64,000 nt of DNA from Oxalobacter paeniformigenes (GTDB lineage: Bacteria > Pseudomonadota > Gammaproteobacteria > Burkholderiales > Burkholderiaceae_D), in contig NZ_JAMKYL010000001.1 in the NCBI RefSeq assembly GCF_027158465.1, forward strand, positions 248,001 to 312,000, in the 5' to 3' direction. Both the position numbers and the translations under genes were made by a program. The notes below the pieces were generated by a model. The model worked only from the letters and a program-made list of their open reading frames with translations. It had not been told where the DNA came from and ran no database searches. Below are positions 1 to 9,231 of the stretch, one piece after another (the first letter of the stretch is position 1; each line of letters opens with the position of its first letter).

Positions 1-25
1 AAAAGCTGGTTTTCGTGGATGAATC

Positions 26-60
26 AAAAAAAACGGCTCTGAATGAGCCGTTTTTTTTTT
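26..60. terminator. Bidirectional Rho-independent terminator
   Basis: A 6-bp stem (cggctc at 34-39, gagccg at 45-50) with a 5-base loop is flanked by an A-run on the left and ten Ts on the right, so it can end transcription in both directions. It lies just downstream of the minus-strand SulP gene. The gene on the other side lies outside the window. A second inverted repeat (69-75/80-86, ggccggt/accggcc) sits between it and the SulP stop codon. Confidence 0.85.
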
Positions 61-95
61 GCGGAAGCGGCCGGTCGGAACCGGCCTGTCATGAA

Positions 96-1847
96 TCAGT
101 GTTTTGCCGTCGGGTTGTTTTGTGCAACTTTTTCACGGAAAACACGGATTTCTTCCAGTGCTTCGCGTGCCAGTAACAGGGCACTTTCCATATCGGGAGC
201 CAGATACTTGCCGAGAACGGTATCAAGTCGCAGACGTTTGAGTTGCTGCAATGGATGGTCTGTCGCATTGGCGATGATCAGAACCTTGTGATTGGCGGCC
301 AGATTGCGCTGGAAACCCTCGATGATATCGCCGGCGCTGTTGTCCAGGGAAATGAGTTCACGGAAGTCGAAAATAATGACGTCAGGGGCATCCGGCGAGG
401 TGATGACCTTGGGGTCTGTCGCCGCTTCCAGTTTTGAAATGGAACCGAAAAACAGCGCGCCTTCCATCAGCCATGCCTGAACCTTTTCAGGAACATCGGG
501 TGGCAGGGTGATAGGCAGCACACGGGTCAGCGTGTTCATGCGGTACATGAAGAAAAGGGATGCGACGGCCAGACCGACTTCCACAGCGACGGTCAGATCG
601 AAAATGACGGTCAGGAAAAAGGTGGCCAAAAGCGTGGCCTTGTAGGACATGGTGAACTGGCGCAGGCGGATGAATTCGTACCAGTTGCCCATGTTGAAAG
701 CCATGAAAAGCAGGATGGCCGACAGACAGCATAGCGGGACATTGGCCGCCAGAGGAGCGGCTGCCAGAACGATGACCAGCAGTGTCAGGGCATGGATGAT
801 GCCTGCTACCGGCGATACGGCACCGCTCTTGATGTTCGTGACGGTACGTGCGATGGTACCGGTCGATGGCATGCAACCGAAGAAAGGAACGACACAGTTG
901 GCGATGCCTTGTCCCATCAGTTCCTGGTTGGGATCATGCCGGTCATGGATGATGGAATCTGCCACACGGGCGCAAAGCAGTGATTCGATGGCGCCGAGCA
1001 GTGCCAGCGTCAGTGCCGGACGGATCAGCTGTTCAAACGATTCCAGGGAAAGTTCAGGAACCACGAATGTCGGCAGCGATTGCGGAATGCCACCGAAGCG
1101 GCTGCCGATGGTTTCGACAGGCAGATGGAAGAAGGTGACCAGGGATGTCATGATGACCAGCACGATAATGGTGCTGGGGATATGGGCCATCCAGCGTCTC
1201 AGTGCCGAACTGCTGGCTGTCCAGGTGCGTGGCCACAGAAAGACGATCAGGAGCGAAGCGGCACCAAGGCCGATCGAATATGGGTTGATGGTGTTGATGG
1301 CGCCGTACAGTGCCTTGATCTGCGAGAAGAAATCGGCAGGCATTTTCTGGATTTCCAGTCCGAGAAAATCCTTGACCTGTGACAGGCCGATCAGGACGGC
1401 GATACCGTTGGTGAACCCGATGACGGTAGATACCGGAATAAAACGGATGAAGCTGCCGATTTTGAACAGCCCCATCAGGAAAAGGAAAATGCCGGACATG
1501 AAGGTTGCGATCAGCAGGTTTTGTACACCGTACTGGGCGATGATGCCATACACGATGACGATGAACGCGCCTGCCGGGCCGCCGATCTGGACTTTGCAGC
1601 CACCGAACAGGGATATCAGGAAACCGGCGAAAATGGCGGTGTAGATACCAGCTTCAGGTGTCAGGCCGGAAGCGATGGCGAAAGCCATGGCCAGTGGCAG
1701 AGCTACAATGCCGACGGTCAGGCCTGCGGAAAGGTCGCTGGTGAAATTGCCGACGGAATAACCTTTGAGCAGCGACATGGTCGCCGGATAAAAGCGTGCG
1801 ATCGGAAATTTACGCAAGGCAGTAGAAATATGCTGTTTTACGCTCAT
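96..1847 (-). CDS. SulP-family inorganic anion transporter with STAS domain
   Basis: Predicted inner-membrane SulP permease of 583 residues. The N-terminal two thirds are hydrophobic with about a dozen membrane segments and Gly/Pro-rich family stretches such as GLTVGIVALPLAMAFAIASG. The C-terminal ~130 residues form a soluble STAS domain with an IIFDFRELISLDNSAGD-type strand and phosphate-loop region. The family carries sulfate, bicarbonate or dicarboxylates; the substrate cannot be read from sequence. The ORF opens 22 codons upstream, but the ATG at 1847 is preceded by AGGAAG at good spacing and gives MSVKQH, so I use it. The gene stands alone, with a terminator just beyond its stop codon. 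The family call is secure and the substrate is unknown. Confidence 0.9.
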   Translation of the reverse strand: MSVKQHISTALRKFPIARFYPATMSLLKGYSVGNFTSDLSAGLTVGIVALPLAMAFAIASGLTPEAGIYTAIFAGFLISLFGGCKVQIGGPAGAFIVIVYGIIAQYGVQNLLIATFMSGIFLFLMGLFKIGSFIRFIPVSTVIGFTNGIAVLIGLSQVKDFLGLEIQKMPADFFSQIKALYGAINTINPYSIGLGAASLLIVFLWPRTWTASSSALRRWMAHIPSTIIVLVIMTSLVTFFHLPVETIGSRFGGIPQSLPTFVVPELSLESFEQLIRPALTLALLGAIESLLCARVADSIIHDRHDPNQELMGQGIANCVVPFFGCMPSTGTIARTVTNIKSGAVSPVAGIIHALTLLVIVLAAAPLAANVPLCCLSAILLFMAFNMGNWYEFIRLRQFTMSYKATLLATFFLTVIFDLTVAVEVGLAVASLFFMYRMNTLTRVLPITLPPDVPEKVQAWLMEGALFFGSISKLEAATDPKVITSPDAPDVIIFDFRELISLDNSAGDIIEGFQRNLAANHKVLIIANATDHPLQQLKRLRLDTVLGKYLAPDMESALLLAREALEEIRVFREKVAQNNPTAKH

Positions 1848-2407
1848 GTTTTTTACTTCCTGGGTGGGATGATACTGACTGTGCGATTTATGACCCTCTT
1901 TGTCCGGAAACATGTATAAATGGTGGAAAAACCATTAAGAATACGAGGATAAAAACCTGTTAAATGATAATACAAACGTTCCTGTTTCGTCAGTATCTGA
2001 CGCCTGTTTTCATGGTGTCTCTGGATAATGATTTTCTGAAATGGCGACGGAACGATATTCTTATTATTTTTTTATATAAATACCTTTGTCGTTTTCATAT
2101 TTGAGCGGTGCTGATATACTTTTTTATACGGTGTTTTTCAGTTGAAACGATTGGATTGAAAAGCAGTGTGACGGGAACGTCGCACGGATAATATGGCGAA
2201 TACGGTTGCAGGAAAGGGCGGTGGCATACAGGTCGCTTTGCCGATATCCGGTGGATGGTATGCAGTTGTGTGGTGTGGCGGATTGCAGGGGCTTCGGCAT
2301 GCATCGAGGCAGGGGGCGCCGGTCGTGCCGTACCTGAGGGAAAATAAGGCTTGATTGTTATTCTATTAAGCGATAGCTTATGTGCATTCCCGATTTCGGA
2401 AAAAAAG
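1848..2407. other. Divergent intergenic region, SulP / tol-pal
   Basis: About 560 bases between the SulP start and ybgC with no convincing ORF. It becomes AT-rich around 1940-2130. A possible plus-strand promoter is TTGAGC (2101-2106) with TATACG (2125-2130), spacer 18. This is weak evidence and untested. The short ORFs here read antisense or lack ribosome-binding sites. Confidence 0.4.
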
Positions 2408-2830
2408 ATGTCATCACGGTTTACATGGCCCGTCAGGGTGTATTTTGAAGACACCGACGCGGGTGGGGTCGTTTTTTACGGCAATTATCTGAAATTTTAC
2501 GAGCGTGCGCGCACCGAGTGGCTGCGTTCGCTCGGTATCGGCCAGCAGTTTCTGAAAGAAGCATACGGTATTTTGTTCGTCGTGAAAAACGTATCGGTCG
2601 ATTACCGGCGTTCTGCCGTTCTGGACGATGCCTTGCAGGTGACCAGTGAGGTGGCATGGATGAAGGGGGCTTCGCTGGGGTTCGAACAGGGAGTCTGGCG
2701 CGGTGATACCCTGCTTTCCAGTGCGAAGGTGACGATTGTCTGTGTGGACAGGCAGACGATGCGTCCGGTGCCGATTCCCGGTGATGTGGCGGAAAAGATG
2801 GTTGCGGTACGCCGGGAAACAGGTGAGTGA
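2408..2830 (+). CDS. ybgC: Tol-Pal associated acyl-CoA thioesterase YbgC
   Basis: Hot-dog-fold thioesterase of 140 residues, the first gene of the tol-pal cluster. The N-terminal motif EDTDAGGVVFYGNY matches the YbgC/4-hydroxybenzoyl-CoA thioesterase signature. The aspartate at residue 17 corresponds to the catalytic Asp of E. coli YbgC, followed by the conserved FYERARTEWLR helix. The longest ORF begins at a TTG 57 bases upstream, but the ATG at 2408 gives MSSRFTWPVRVY, which aligns with the family start, so I use it. The ribosome-binding site is weak. In enterobacteria YbgC hydrolyses acyl-CoAs and is tied to phospholipid metabolism; its role with Tol-Pal is unclear. Confidence 0.92.
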   Translation: MSSRFTWPVRVYFEDTDAGGVVFYGNYLKFYERARTEWLRSLGIGQQFLKEAYGILFVVKNVSVDYRRSAVLDDALQVTSEVAWMKGASLGFEQGVWRGDTLLSSAKVTIVCVDRQTMRPVPIPGDVAEKMVAVRRETGE

Positions 2831-2918
2831 GAGAACCGGCGAATTACCGGAAAAAGTAAAGGATGAACCGTTTCACATGGAGACGGTTTGAAGTTCAACT
2901 TATTGTTAACACTGAAAA

Positions 2919-3602
2919 ATGACAGTTTCCCAGGATTTATCGTTCATTTCGCTGATATCCAATGCTTCGCTGCTTGTGCAGCTGATTATGGCGTTGCTGC
3001 TTGTCGTTTCGCTTTTGAGCTGGACGTTTATTTTCCAGAAAATGTTCGCCATCAAGAATGCACGGGTCGAAACCGAGAATTTCGAACACGCTTTCTGGTC
3101 GGGTGGCAATCTGCAAAGCCTTTACCAGCGTGCAGGCAGCAATAACAAGACCGGTGCGCTGGAACGGATTTTCTATGCCGGAATGGGAGAATATATCAAG
3201 GGCAAAAATACCATCGCCGGACATTCGACCCAGGATACCGTGGCGCTTCTCGACGGGGCACGCCGTGCGATGCGTGCGGCATATCAGCGTGAAATGGACA
3301 GCCTGGAATCCCATCTGTCGTTTCTGGCTTCGGTCGGTTCCGTTTCCCCATACGTCGGGTTGTTCGGTACGGTCTGGGGGATCATGAATGCATTTCGCGG
3401 TTTGGCCAATGTCCATCAGGCCACGTTGGCCACTGTCGCACCGGGGATCGCCGAAGCATTGATCGCCACGGCGATCGGTCTGTTCGCCGCGATTCCGGCA
3501 GTGGTCGCCTATAACCGTTATTCTCACGATATCGACCGTCTGTCCATCCGTTTTGAAACGTTCGTCGAAGAATTTTCCAATATTCTCCAGAGACAGTCAT
3601 AA
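2919..3602 (+). CDS. tolQ: Tol-Pal system proton-channel protein TolQ
   Basis: Inner-membrane MotA/TolQ/ExbB family protein, 227 residues. It shows one N-terminal membrane segment (about residues 15-37), a cytoplasmic stretch containing SFLASVGSVSPYVGLFGTVWGI, and two further membrane helices toward the C-terminus (around 135-200) that include the family GLFGTVWGIM and TAIGLFAAIPAVVAYN motifs. With TolR it forms the proton-driven motor that energises TolA for outer-membrane constriction at division. It is followed 11 bases later by tolR, consistent with one transcript. Confidence 0.96.
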   Translation: MTVSQDLSFISLISNASLLVQLIMALLLVVSLLSWTFIFQKMFAIKNARVETENFEHAFWSGGNLQSLYQRAGSNNKTGALERIFYAGMGEYIKGKNTIAGHSTQDTVALLDGARRAMRAAYQREMDSLESHLSFLASVGSVSPYVGLFGTVWGIMNAFRGLANVHQATLATVAPGIAEALIATAIGLFAAIPAVVAYNRYSHDIDRLSIRFETFVEEFSNILQRQS

Positions 3603-3613
3603 CAGGTGCCATT

Positions 3614-4057
3614 ATGTCCGAACAGTTTTCAGGTTCATTGCGAGGGACGCGGAAAAACAAGTTCAAGTCCGAGATCAACGTGGTGCCGTATATCGATGTC
3701 ATGCTGGTGCTGCTGGTCATTTTCATGGTGGTGGCACCTGTGACCAATCCCGGTGTCGTCGATTTGCCTTCGGCTGAACGGACGGCCTTGCCACCTTCTG
3801 ACTATATCCAGATTTCGCTCAGACCGGATGTGTCTGCGGAAATCGGTATTCATCGTCCCGGCAAGGGAAGGGATGTGTTCGAATCGGTGCCCGACAGGGA
3901 TGCATTGATGAAAAACCTTCAGATTTTGCATGCCGAAAATCCGGATTTGCCGGTACTGATCGCAGCGGACAAGAATATTATCTACAACGAGGTCATCCAG
4001 GTGATATCCGACGCGAAGAAGATGGGTATCCGTCGGGTTGGTCTGGCAACGCGGTAA
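3614..4057 (+). CDS. tolR: Tol-Pal system protein TolR
   Basis: ExbD/TolR family protein of 147 residues. It has a short cytoplasmic N-terminus, one membrane helix (about residues 22-43) carrying the key aspartate in VVPYIDVMLVLLVIFMV, and a periplasmic domain that ends in the typical DKNIIYNEVIQVISDAKKMGI helix. It partners TolQ in the proton channel. Spacing to tolQ is 11 bases and to tolA 18 bases, all on the plus strand. Confidence 0.96.
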   Translation: MSEQFSGSLRGTRKNKFKSEINVVPYIDVMLVLLVIFMVVAPVTNPGVVDLPSAERTALPPSDYIQISLRPDVSAEIGIHRPGKGRDVFESVPDRDALMKNLQILHAENPDLPVLIAADKNIIYNEVIQVISDAKKMGIRRVGLATR

Positions 4058-4075
4058 GAGGATAGTTGTCGCGCC

Positions 4076-4996
4076 ATGGAAAACGGTCTGTTGTCCATTC
4101 CCAAGGAAAAGAAAATGAAGCCGGCGTTTGTGCTGGCTTTGGCGGTGCATCTTGCACTGGTGGCTTTTTTGTGGGTCGGTGTGAGCTGGCAAGCCGATAC
4201 CGGCGATATGGTCGAAGCGGAAGTCTGGGATATCAAGGTTCGTGAAGCGGCACCGCTGGCGGCAGGTGAACGTTCCGAGTTGGCAGCTGCGGAACCGGTA
4301 CCGGAACAGGCAGCCGTCAATGAACCCGCTCCACCGCCGCCTGCACAGCGTCATCAGGCCGAGCCCGAACCGGTTCGGGATACGCCGCCCGATATCGCGC
4401 TGGAACAGGAACGCAAAAAGGCGCAACGTCAGGCAGAACAAAAGAAACTTGCCGAACAGAAACAGGCTGAACAGCTCAGGCAGCAGGAAGAACAGGCACG
4501 TCGCAAGAAAGAAGCGGATGATGCCAAAAAGAAACAGAAAGCCGATGCGGCGGCCGCCAAACGTGCACGTGCCTTGCTTGATCAGGAAGCACGCCGGATT
4601 GCCGGAGGCGGCAGCGGCGGCGGCAAGGGCAAGGGTTCCGGTGGAGGCGGAACGGCCACGCATGGTCCGACGGGCAGCGGTGGTACCGGTACGTCACCGT
4701 ATTCAACCGGCCCAGGCAAGGCAGACGGTGGTTATATCCAGAAAGTGGCGGCGAAAATCAAGTCGAATACATCGTTTAATGTGCCGGCTTCGCTGGAAGG
4801 CAATCCGCCGGTCATTTATGACGTCGAATTGCTACCGGACGGAACTTTGCGTAATATACGCAAACGGAAATCGTCGGGTATTGCAGGGTTTGATGAAGCG
4901 GTGTTGAGGGCTATTGAAAAATCCGCTCCGTATCCCAAAGACCGGTCGGGACGTGTACCGTCCGGGTTTACACTGACGCACAAGCCGAAGGGATGA
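4076..4996 (+). CDS. tolA: Tol-Pal system protein TolA
   Basis: Energy-transducing protein of 306 residues spanning inner membrane to periplasm. A membrane anchor lies at about residues 15-34. It is followed by a Pro-rich segment, a long Lys/Gln/Ala/Glu-rich helix of roughly 70 residues, and a Gly/Ser-rich linker starting near residue 175. The C-terminal domain has the TonB/TolA-like pattern (YDVELLPDGTLRNIRKRKSSG) that contacts Pal and TolB. The stop overlaps the tolB start by 4 bases (ATGA), implying translational coupling. Low-complexity sequence is normal for this family. Confidence 0.95.
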   Translation: MENGLLSIPKEKKMKPAFVLALAVHLALVAFLWVGVSWQADTGDMVEAEVWDIKVREAAPLAAGERSELAAAEPVPEQAAVNEPAPPPPAQRHQAEPEPVRDTPPDIALEQERKKAQRQAEQKKLAEQKQAEQLRQQEEQARRKKEADDAKKKQKADAAAAKRARALLDQEARRIAGGGSGGGKGKGSGGGGTATHGPTGSGGTGTSPYSTGPGKADGGYIQKVAAKIKSNTSFNVPASLEGNPPVIYDVELLPDGTLRNIRKRKSSGIAGFDEAVLRAIEKSAPYPKDRSGRVPSGFTLTHKPKG

Positions 4997-6282
4997 ATGT
5001 GAATACAAAATCGTTATGCCGTTTTTTATGGGCGCTGGGGTTGTCATGGCTGATGGCTGCTTCCGCGCTGGCCCAGGATCATCTGAATATCCAGATTTCC
5101 GGTGTGGGCGCCAGCCAGATTCCTGTGACGATCGCAGGTTTTGCCAACGATACGGGCACACCGCAGAAAATCACGGATATCATCAAGGCAGATCTGGCAC
5201 GCACCGGTCTTTTCCGGCTGGTCGGAACCGATGCCGTCGTGCCGGAGTCGGCCAGTATCGATTACAAACAATGGAAAGCCAATGGCGCCGATGCGCTGGT
5301 GACCGGTACGGTACAAAAAACGGCGAACGGAAAAATCGATGTTCGTTACCGTCTTTACGATCTGGGCAAGGCTTCCCAGTTGTCGGCCCTGTCAATGGTC
5401 GCGCCTGCGAACATGACGCGGGTGACGGCACACAAGATCGCGGACGATATTTATGAGAAACTGACCGGTATCAAGGGGATGTTCAGCACCCGGATTGCTT
5501 ATGTGGTCAAGTCGGGCAGGGAATACCGTCTGGAAATCGCCGATTCCGACGGCGAAGGCCGGCAGGTGGCCTTGAGATCGAGCGAACCGATCATTTCCCC
5601 GTCATGGTCGCCGGACGGTACGCGGGTCGCCTATGTATCGTTCGAGGCCAAAAAGCCGGTTGTCTATGTACAGAATCTGGTGACGCGCCAGCGTACGGTC
5701 GTCGCCAATTACAAGGGCAACAATTCGGCGCCGGCATGGTCGCCTGACGGTAGCAAACTGGCGGTGGCTCTCTCGAAGAACGGTTATACGCAGATTTATA
5801 CTGTCAATTCCAGTGGTGGTGGCTTGCAACAGTTGACCAATACCCGCAGCATCAATACGGAACCGCAATTTTCGGCCGATGGCCGCTGGATCTACTTTAC
5901 CAGCGATCGCAGCGGAGGGCCGCAGATTTACCGGATTGGTGTCAATGGTGGTGAAGCGAAACGTGTGACGTTCGCGGGCAGCTACAATATCAGTCCGCGG
6001 GTGTCGCCGGATGGCAAGTCGCTGGCGTATATTTCGCGCAGGGGCGGCGGATACCAGTTGTATCTGATGGATCTGGAAAACGGTCAGGAACAGCGGTTGT
6101 CCGATACGTCGCGTGACGAGTCACCGAGTTTTTCTCCGAATGGCCAGTTCATTATGTATGCAACGGGTGCTGGCAGTCGGGGTGTGTTGTCGGTGGTGTC
6201 GGTGGATGGACGTGTCAAACAGCGTCTGACCATGAAGGCAGCCGATGTTCGTGAACCCTCATGGGGTCCTTTCATGAAATAA
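4993..6282 (+). CDS. tolB: Tol-Pal system beta-propeller protein TolB
   Basis: Periplasmic protein of 429 residues with a signal peptide cleaved near ASALAQD. An N-terminal TolB domain (about residues 28-160) is followed by a six-bladed propeller with repeated SPDG/SADGRWIYFTSDRSG-type WD40-like (PD40) units between about 195 and 425. TolB binds Pal and TolA, linking the outer membrane to the motor. The start codon overlaps the end of tolA; pal follows 21 bases downstream. Confidence 0.96.
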   Translation: MNVNTKSLCRFLWALGLSWLMAASALAQDHLNIQISGVGASQIPVTIAGFANDTGTPQKITDIIKADLARTGLFRLVGTDAVVPESASIDYKQWKANGADALVTGTVQKTANGKIDVRYRLYDLGKASQLSALSMVAPANMTRVTAHKIADDIYEKLTGIKGMFSTRIAYVVKSGREYRLEIADSDGEGRQVALRSSEPIISPSWSPDGTRVAYVSFEAKKPVVYVQNLVTRQRTVVANYKGNNSAPAWSPDGSKLAVALSKNGYTQIYTVNSSGGGLQQLTNTRSINTEPQFSADGRWIYFTSDRSGGPQIYRIGVNGGEAKRVTFAGSYNISPRVSPDGKSLAYISRRGGGYQLYLMDLENGQEQRLSDTSRDESPSFSPNGQFIMYATGAGSRGVLSVVSVDGRVKQRLTMKAADVREPSWGPFMK

Positions 6283-6303
6283 CATTGATAAAGAGGAAGA
6301 GTC

Positions 6304-6819
6304 ATGTTTGAACTGAAGAAACTGGTTGTGATTGTATCCGGTGTACTGGCGCTGACTGCTTGCGGTTCGTCTGTCAAGCTGGATGAATCGGCGCCGATCG
6401 AGGACAGGACGGGTTCGTCTGCCGATGCACGCCAGGTCGGTACGGTCGATGCCGTTTCCTCGGATCCGCTCAATGATCCGAATAGCGAACTGGCACAGCG
6501 TAGCGTTTACTTCGACTTCGACAGCTATGTCGTCAAGAGCGAATACGAGCCGGTTGTCGATGCACATGCACGTTATCTGAACAGTCACGGCAATCGCAAG
6601 GTCATTATCCAGGGCAATACCGACGATCGTGGCGGCAGTGAATACAATCTGGCGCTGGGCCAGAAACGTGCCGAAGCCGTTCGCAAGGCAATGTCCCTGA
6701 TGGGTGTTCCTGACAGCCAGATGGAAGCGGTTTCGTTCGGCAAGGAAAAACCGAAGGCTCTGGGCAACAATGAAGCGGCATGGGCTGAAAATCGTCGTGC
6801 CGATATTGTCTATCAGTGA
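6304..6819 (+). CDS. pal: Peptidoglycan-associated lipoprotein Pal
   Basis: Outer-membrane lipoprotein, 171 residues. A lipobox LTAC places the lipidated cysteine at residue 20. The C-terminal OmpA-like domain carries VYFDFDSYVVKSEY and the peptidoglycan-binding motif NTDDRGGSEYNLALGQKRA. A GAGGAAG ribosome-binding site lies just before the ATG. Pal anchors the outer membrane to peptidoglycan and is released by TolB/TolA action. Confidence 0.97.
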   Translation: MFELKKLVVIVSGVLALTACGSSVKLDESAPIEDRTGSSADARQVGTVDAVSSDPLNDPNSELAQRSVYFDFDSYVVKSEYEPVVDAHARYLNSHGNRKVIIQGNTDDRGGSEYNLALGQKRAEAVRKAMSLMGVPDSQMEAVSFGKEKPKALGNNEAAWAENRRADIVYQ

Positions 6820-6821
6820 TT

Positions 6822-7559
6822 ATGAAAAAAACATCCTGTTTTTTGATGGCTTTGTTTGCCTGTTGCGCGGTATTGCCTGTGCAACAGGCCAGCGCCGGCC
6901 TGTTCGAGGATGACGAGGCTCGCCGTCATATTCTGGATATGCGTGACAAGATGAAGGAAGTCGAGCAGGAAAAGGCAGACAAGGCCAGCCTGCTTGTCGT
7001 CGCGAACCAGAATGAAGCGTTGCGTGATGAAATCGCGAAATTGCGTGGCCAGATCGAAGTGTTGACCAATCAGATCACGACGCTGGAAAACCGGCAGAAG
7101 GATTTTTATCTGGATCTGGATACCCGTCTGAAAAAGCTGGAACCGCAACAAATGACGGTGAACGGTCAGGCGGTTACGGTCGAGGCGGATGAGGTTCAGT
7201 CTTTCAACAAGGCTGAGGAATTGTTTGCAGCAGGAAATTACAAGGGCGCAGTTACGGCGTATGGCGAATTCATGAAGAATTTCCCCAAGTCCCATTTGCT
7301 GGCCAAGGCCCAGTACCAGCTGGGCAATGCCTATTATTTGCAGGGAGATTACAAGAATGCGCTGAAGAACCAGTCAGCTGTGGTCAGGCGTTATCCGAAA
7401 AATGTGATAACCCCGGATGCTATGCTCAATATGGCAAGTTGCCAGCTCGGTTTGCAGGATATCGATGCGGCAAAAAAGACCCTGTCGGAACTTGTTAAGA
7501 AGTATCCCAAGTCGGAGGCAGCCAAGGGAGCGAAAGAGCGGTTGGCCAAACTGGGTTGA
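6822..7559 (+). CDS. cpoB: Cell division coordinator CpoB (YbgF)
   Basis: Periplasmic protein of 245 residues. A signal peptide ends near QQASAGLF. An N-terminal coiled coil (about 25-105) mediates trimerisation, and C-terminal TPR units (about 125-245) include FAAGNYKGAVTAYGEFMKNF. In E. coli CpoB couples Tol to PBP1B. A GTG at 6816 would overlap the pal stop; the ATG at 6822 gives the standard MKKTSCF signal sequence and is preferred. It is the last gene of the tol-pal operon and is followed by a strong terminator. Confidence 0.92.
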   Translation: MKKTSCFLMALFACCAVLPVQQASAGLFEDDEARRHILDMRDKMKEVEQEKADKASLLVVANQNEALRDEIAKLRGQIEVLTNQITTLENRQKDFYLDLDTRLKKLEPQQMTVNGQAVTVEADEVQSFNKAEELFAAGNYKGAVTAYGEFMKNFPKSHLLAKAQYQLGNAYYLQGDYKNALKNQSAVVRRYPKNVITPDAMLNMASCQLGLQDIDAAKKTLSELVKKYPKSEAAKGAKERLAKLG

Positions 7560-7581
7560 AAACAGGAAGGTACGTATCTGG

Positions 7582-7611
7582 AAAAGGGGATCGGTCGATC
7601 CCCTTTTTTTG
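7582..7611 (+). terminator. Rho-independent terminator of the tol-pal operon
   Basis: A perfect stem ggggatc/gatcccc (7586-7592/7597-7603) with a 4-base loop is flanked by AAAA and seven Ts. It sits 22 bases after cpoB and next to the stop of the convergent FNR-like gene, so it may serve both. Confidence 0.9.
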
Positions 7612-7612
7612 T

Positions 7613-8473
7613 TTATACGGTGGCGTACTGGCCTGCACGGGTATGCCTGGCATGGACGGCGACAGCGGTATCTGTCGTTTTCTTTTCCTTGCGTACACGG
7701 GCTGTCGGCAGGCGACGCAGAAGGCGAAGGGCATTCAGGTCCCGGATTTCGATGGTTTTCTGATCGACGCTGATCCAGCCGATATCGTGGAGTGCCGAGA
7801 GTGTGCGGCTGACGGTTTCCAGAGTCAGGCCGATATAGCTTCCTATTTCATGCCGTGTCATGCGCAGGTTGAAGATACGGTGTGAATAGCCCATTTGTGC
7901 GAAACGGTCGGACAGGGAGACCAGAAAACGTGCGACACGACCTTCTGCCGAGAGGGTACCGAGCATGCAGATCATCGCTTGTTCACGGATCAGTTCGCGG
8001 CTCATGACGCCATACATGGCATGTTCCAGTTCAGGATAGGTTTTGCCAAGCGAAGTCAGTTTCTTGAACGGGACCAGAATCAGGTCGCAATCGGACAAGG
8101 CAACGGCTTCGGAGGTATGGAAACGGTTGTGGATACCGTCGACACCCAGCAAATCGGATTTCATCGGGAAGGAAAGCACCTGTTCGTTGCCCAGTTCGTC
8201 GATCATGACGGTTTTGAGAAATCCTGAATTGACGATGTAAAGCATTTCGAACGGCTGGCCGATGGTGTGTATCCGTTGGCCGGTCTTGAATTGGACGTGC
8301 TGGAACAGAACGTCTTCACCGGCAGACGGTGTGCCGGCTGGTGCCGGAATACGCAGAAGCGAACAGACTTCAGCAAGATTTGACCAGAGTTTTCCGTTTT
8401 TTTGCCGGCCGGCTTCACGTGAGAGGGAATTGGCGGATTCCTGGAAGGATGGGGTTGGGTGGGTTGCAAACAT
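7613..8473 (-). CDS. Crp/Fnr-family transcriptional regulator lacking the N-terminal Fe-S cysteine cluster
   Basis: 286 residues. The cyclic-nucleotide-binding-like beta-roll spans about 55-145 and the dimer helix about 145-185. The winged helix-turn-helix (about 205-240) contains ETVSR at 219-223, the FNR-class recognition pattern (E..SR) that predicts a TTGAT-N4-ATCAA target. E. coli FNR uses three clustered N-terminal cysteines plus Cys122 to hold its oxygen-sensing cluster. Here only C37, C129 and C169 exist. C129 sits in the equivalent of the Cys122 region, but the N-terminal cluster is missing, so direct [4Fe-4S] sensing is unlikely. The C-terminus (about 255-286) is a basic extension. 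The signal sensed is unknown. Confidence 0.85.
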   Translation of the reverse strand: MFATHPTPSFQESANSLSREAGRQKNGKLWSNLAEVCSLLRIPAPAGTPSAGEDVLFQHVQFKTGQRIHTIGQPFEMLYIVNSGFLKTVMIDELGNEQVLSFPMKSDLLGVDGIHNRFHTSEAVALSDCDLILVPFKKLTSLGKTYPELEHAMYGVMSRELIREQAMICMLGTLSAEGRVARFLVSLSDRFAQMGYSHRIFNLRMTRHEIGSYIGLTLETVSRTLSALHDIGWISVDQKTIEIRDLNALRLLRRLPTARVRKEKKTTDTAVAVHARHTRAGQYATV

Positions 8474-8937
8474 GGCAGATACTCCCGATTGGATATGATG
8501 GACGGGTGTCGTTCAGCAAAAAGGCTGGCCAAACAACGGTTTGCATGATGATTGTTTCCGTATGACATTCATGATGCTGTTTGCATTATGTCAATTTGAC
8601 GGATGAGTGAATATCGGTGAAAGCTGAATCTCGCTGTCGGAAAAATGAGCGGTATGTAGGAATATTCCGACAGATTGATGAAGGGGGCGGTCACGGCAGT
8701 GCGGTATCGGAAATTTTTTGGGGAAAAACAGGATCGCTTGATGTGCAATATACCTTTATATTGTTGTTTTTATTGAAAAAACTAAATTTTCATCCGGGCA
8801 GGAACTTTTGCGGGTGACCTCTCTCAAAATCCTCATGGTCGCTTTGCCGGCAAGTGAAAGGCTTATCGGCAGGCGAGCGGTTGGGTATTTATCCGGTTCG
8901 TTTACGAATGCAGCAGGTTTTACAACAGGAGGTCATT
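8474..8937. other. Intergenic region between the FNR-like regulator and the KGG protein
   Basis: About 460 bases shared upstream of two divergent genes. It is AT-rich around 8710-8790. No ORF with a plausible ribosome-binding site was seen, and I found no perfect FNR box. Confidence 0.4.
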
Positions 8938-9231
8938 ATGGTTTCACCATCGAAAAACCGAAGGGAAGTTGCACGAGGCGGCAGGCCGTCCAAACGCGGT
9001 TTTGCCGCCATGGATCCGGAAAAGCAGCGTGCTATCGCCAGTATGGGGGGCAAGGCAGCTCATGCCAAGGGAACGGCACATCAGTTCACCTCGGAAGAAG
9101 CGCGTGCGGCAGGTCGCAAGGGAGGTGCGGCTGTCAGTCGGGATCGCAAGCATATGGCGGAAATCGGCCGCAAGGGTGGTACCAATGGTATCCGTCAGGC
9201 TTTGCAGGAAACCGTGGTGACGACGGATTGA
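8938..9231 (+). CDS. KGG-motif general stress protein
   Basis: Small hydrophilic protein of 97 residues. It has repeated stress-induced KGG-type motifs: GFAAMDPEKQRAIASMGGKA (about 21-40), TSEEARAAGRKGG (about 50-62) and HMAEIGRKGG (about 69-78). Relatives are E. coli YciG and fungal Con-10, which are linked to stress but biochemically undefined. A longer ORF starts at 8854. The ATG at 8938 has a near-perfect AGGAGGT eight bases upstream (about 8928-8934) and begins just before the first repeat, so it is chosen. The next gene begins about 146 bases downstream on the same strand. Confidence 0.88.
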   Translation: MVSPSKNRREVARGGRPSKRGFAAMDPEKQRAIASMGGKAAHAKGTAHQFTSEEARAAGRKGGAAVSRDRKHMAEIGRKGGTNGIRQALQETVVTTD

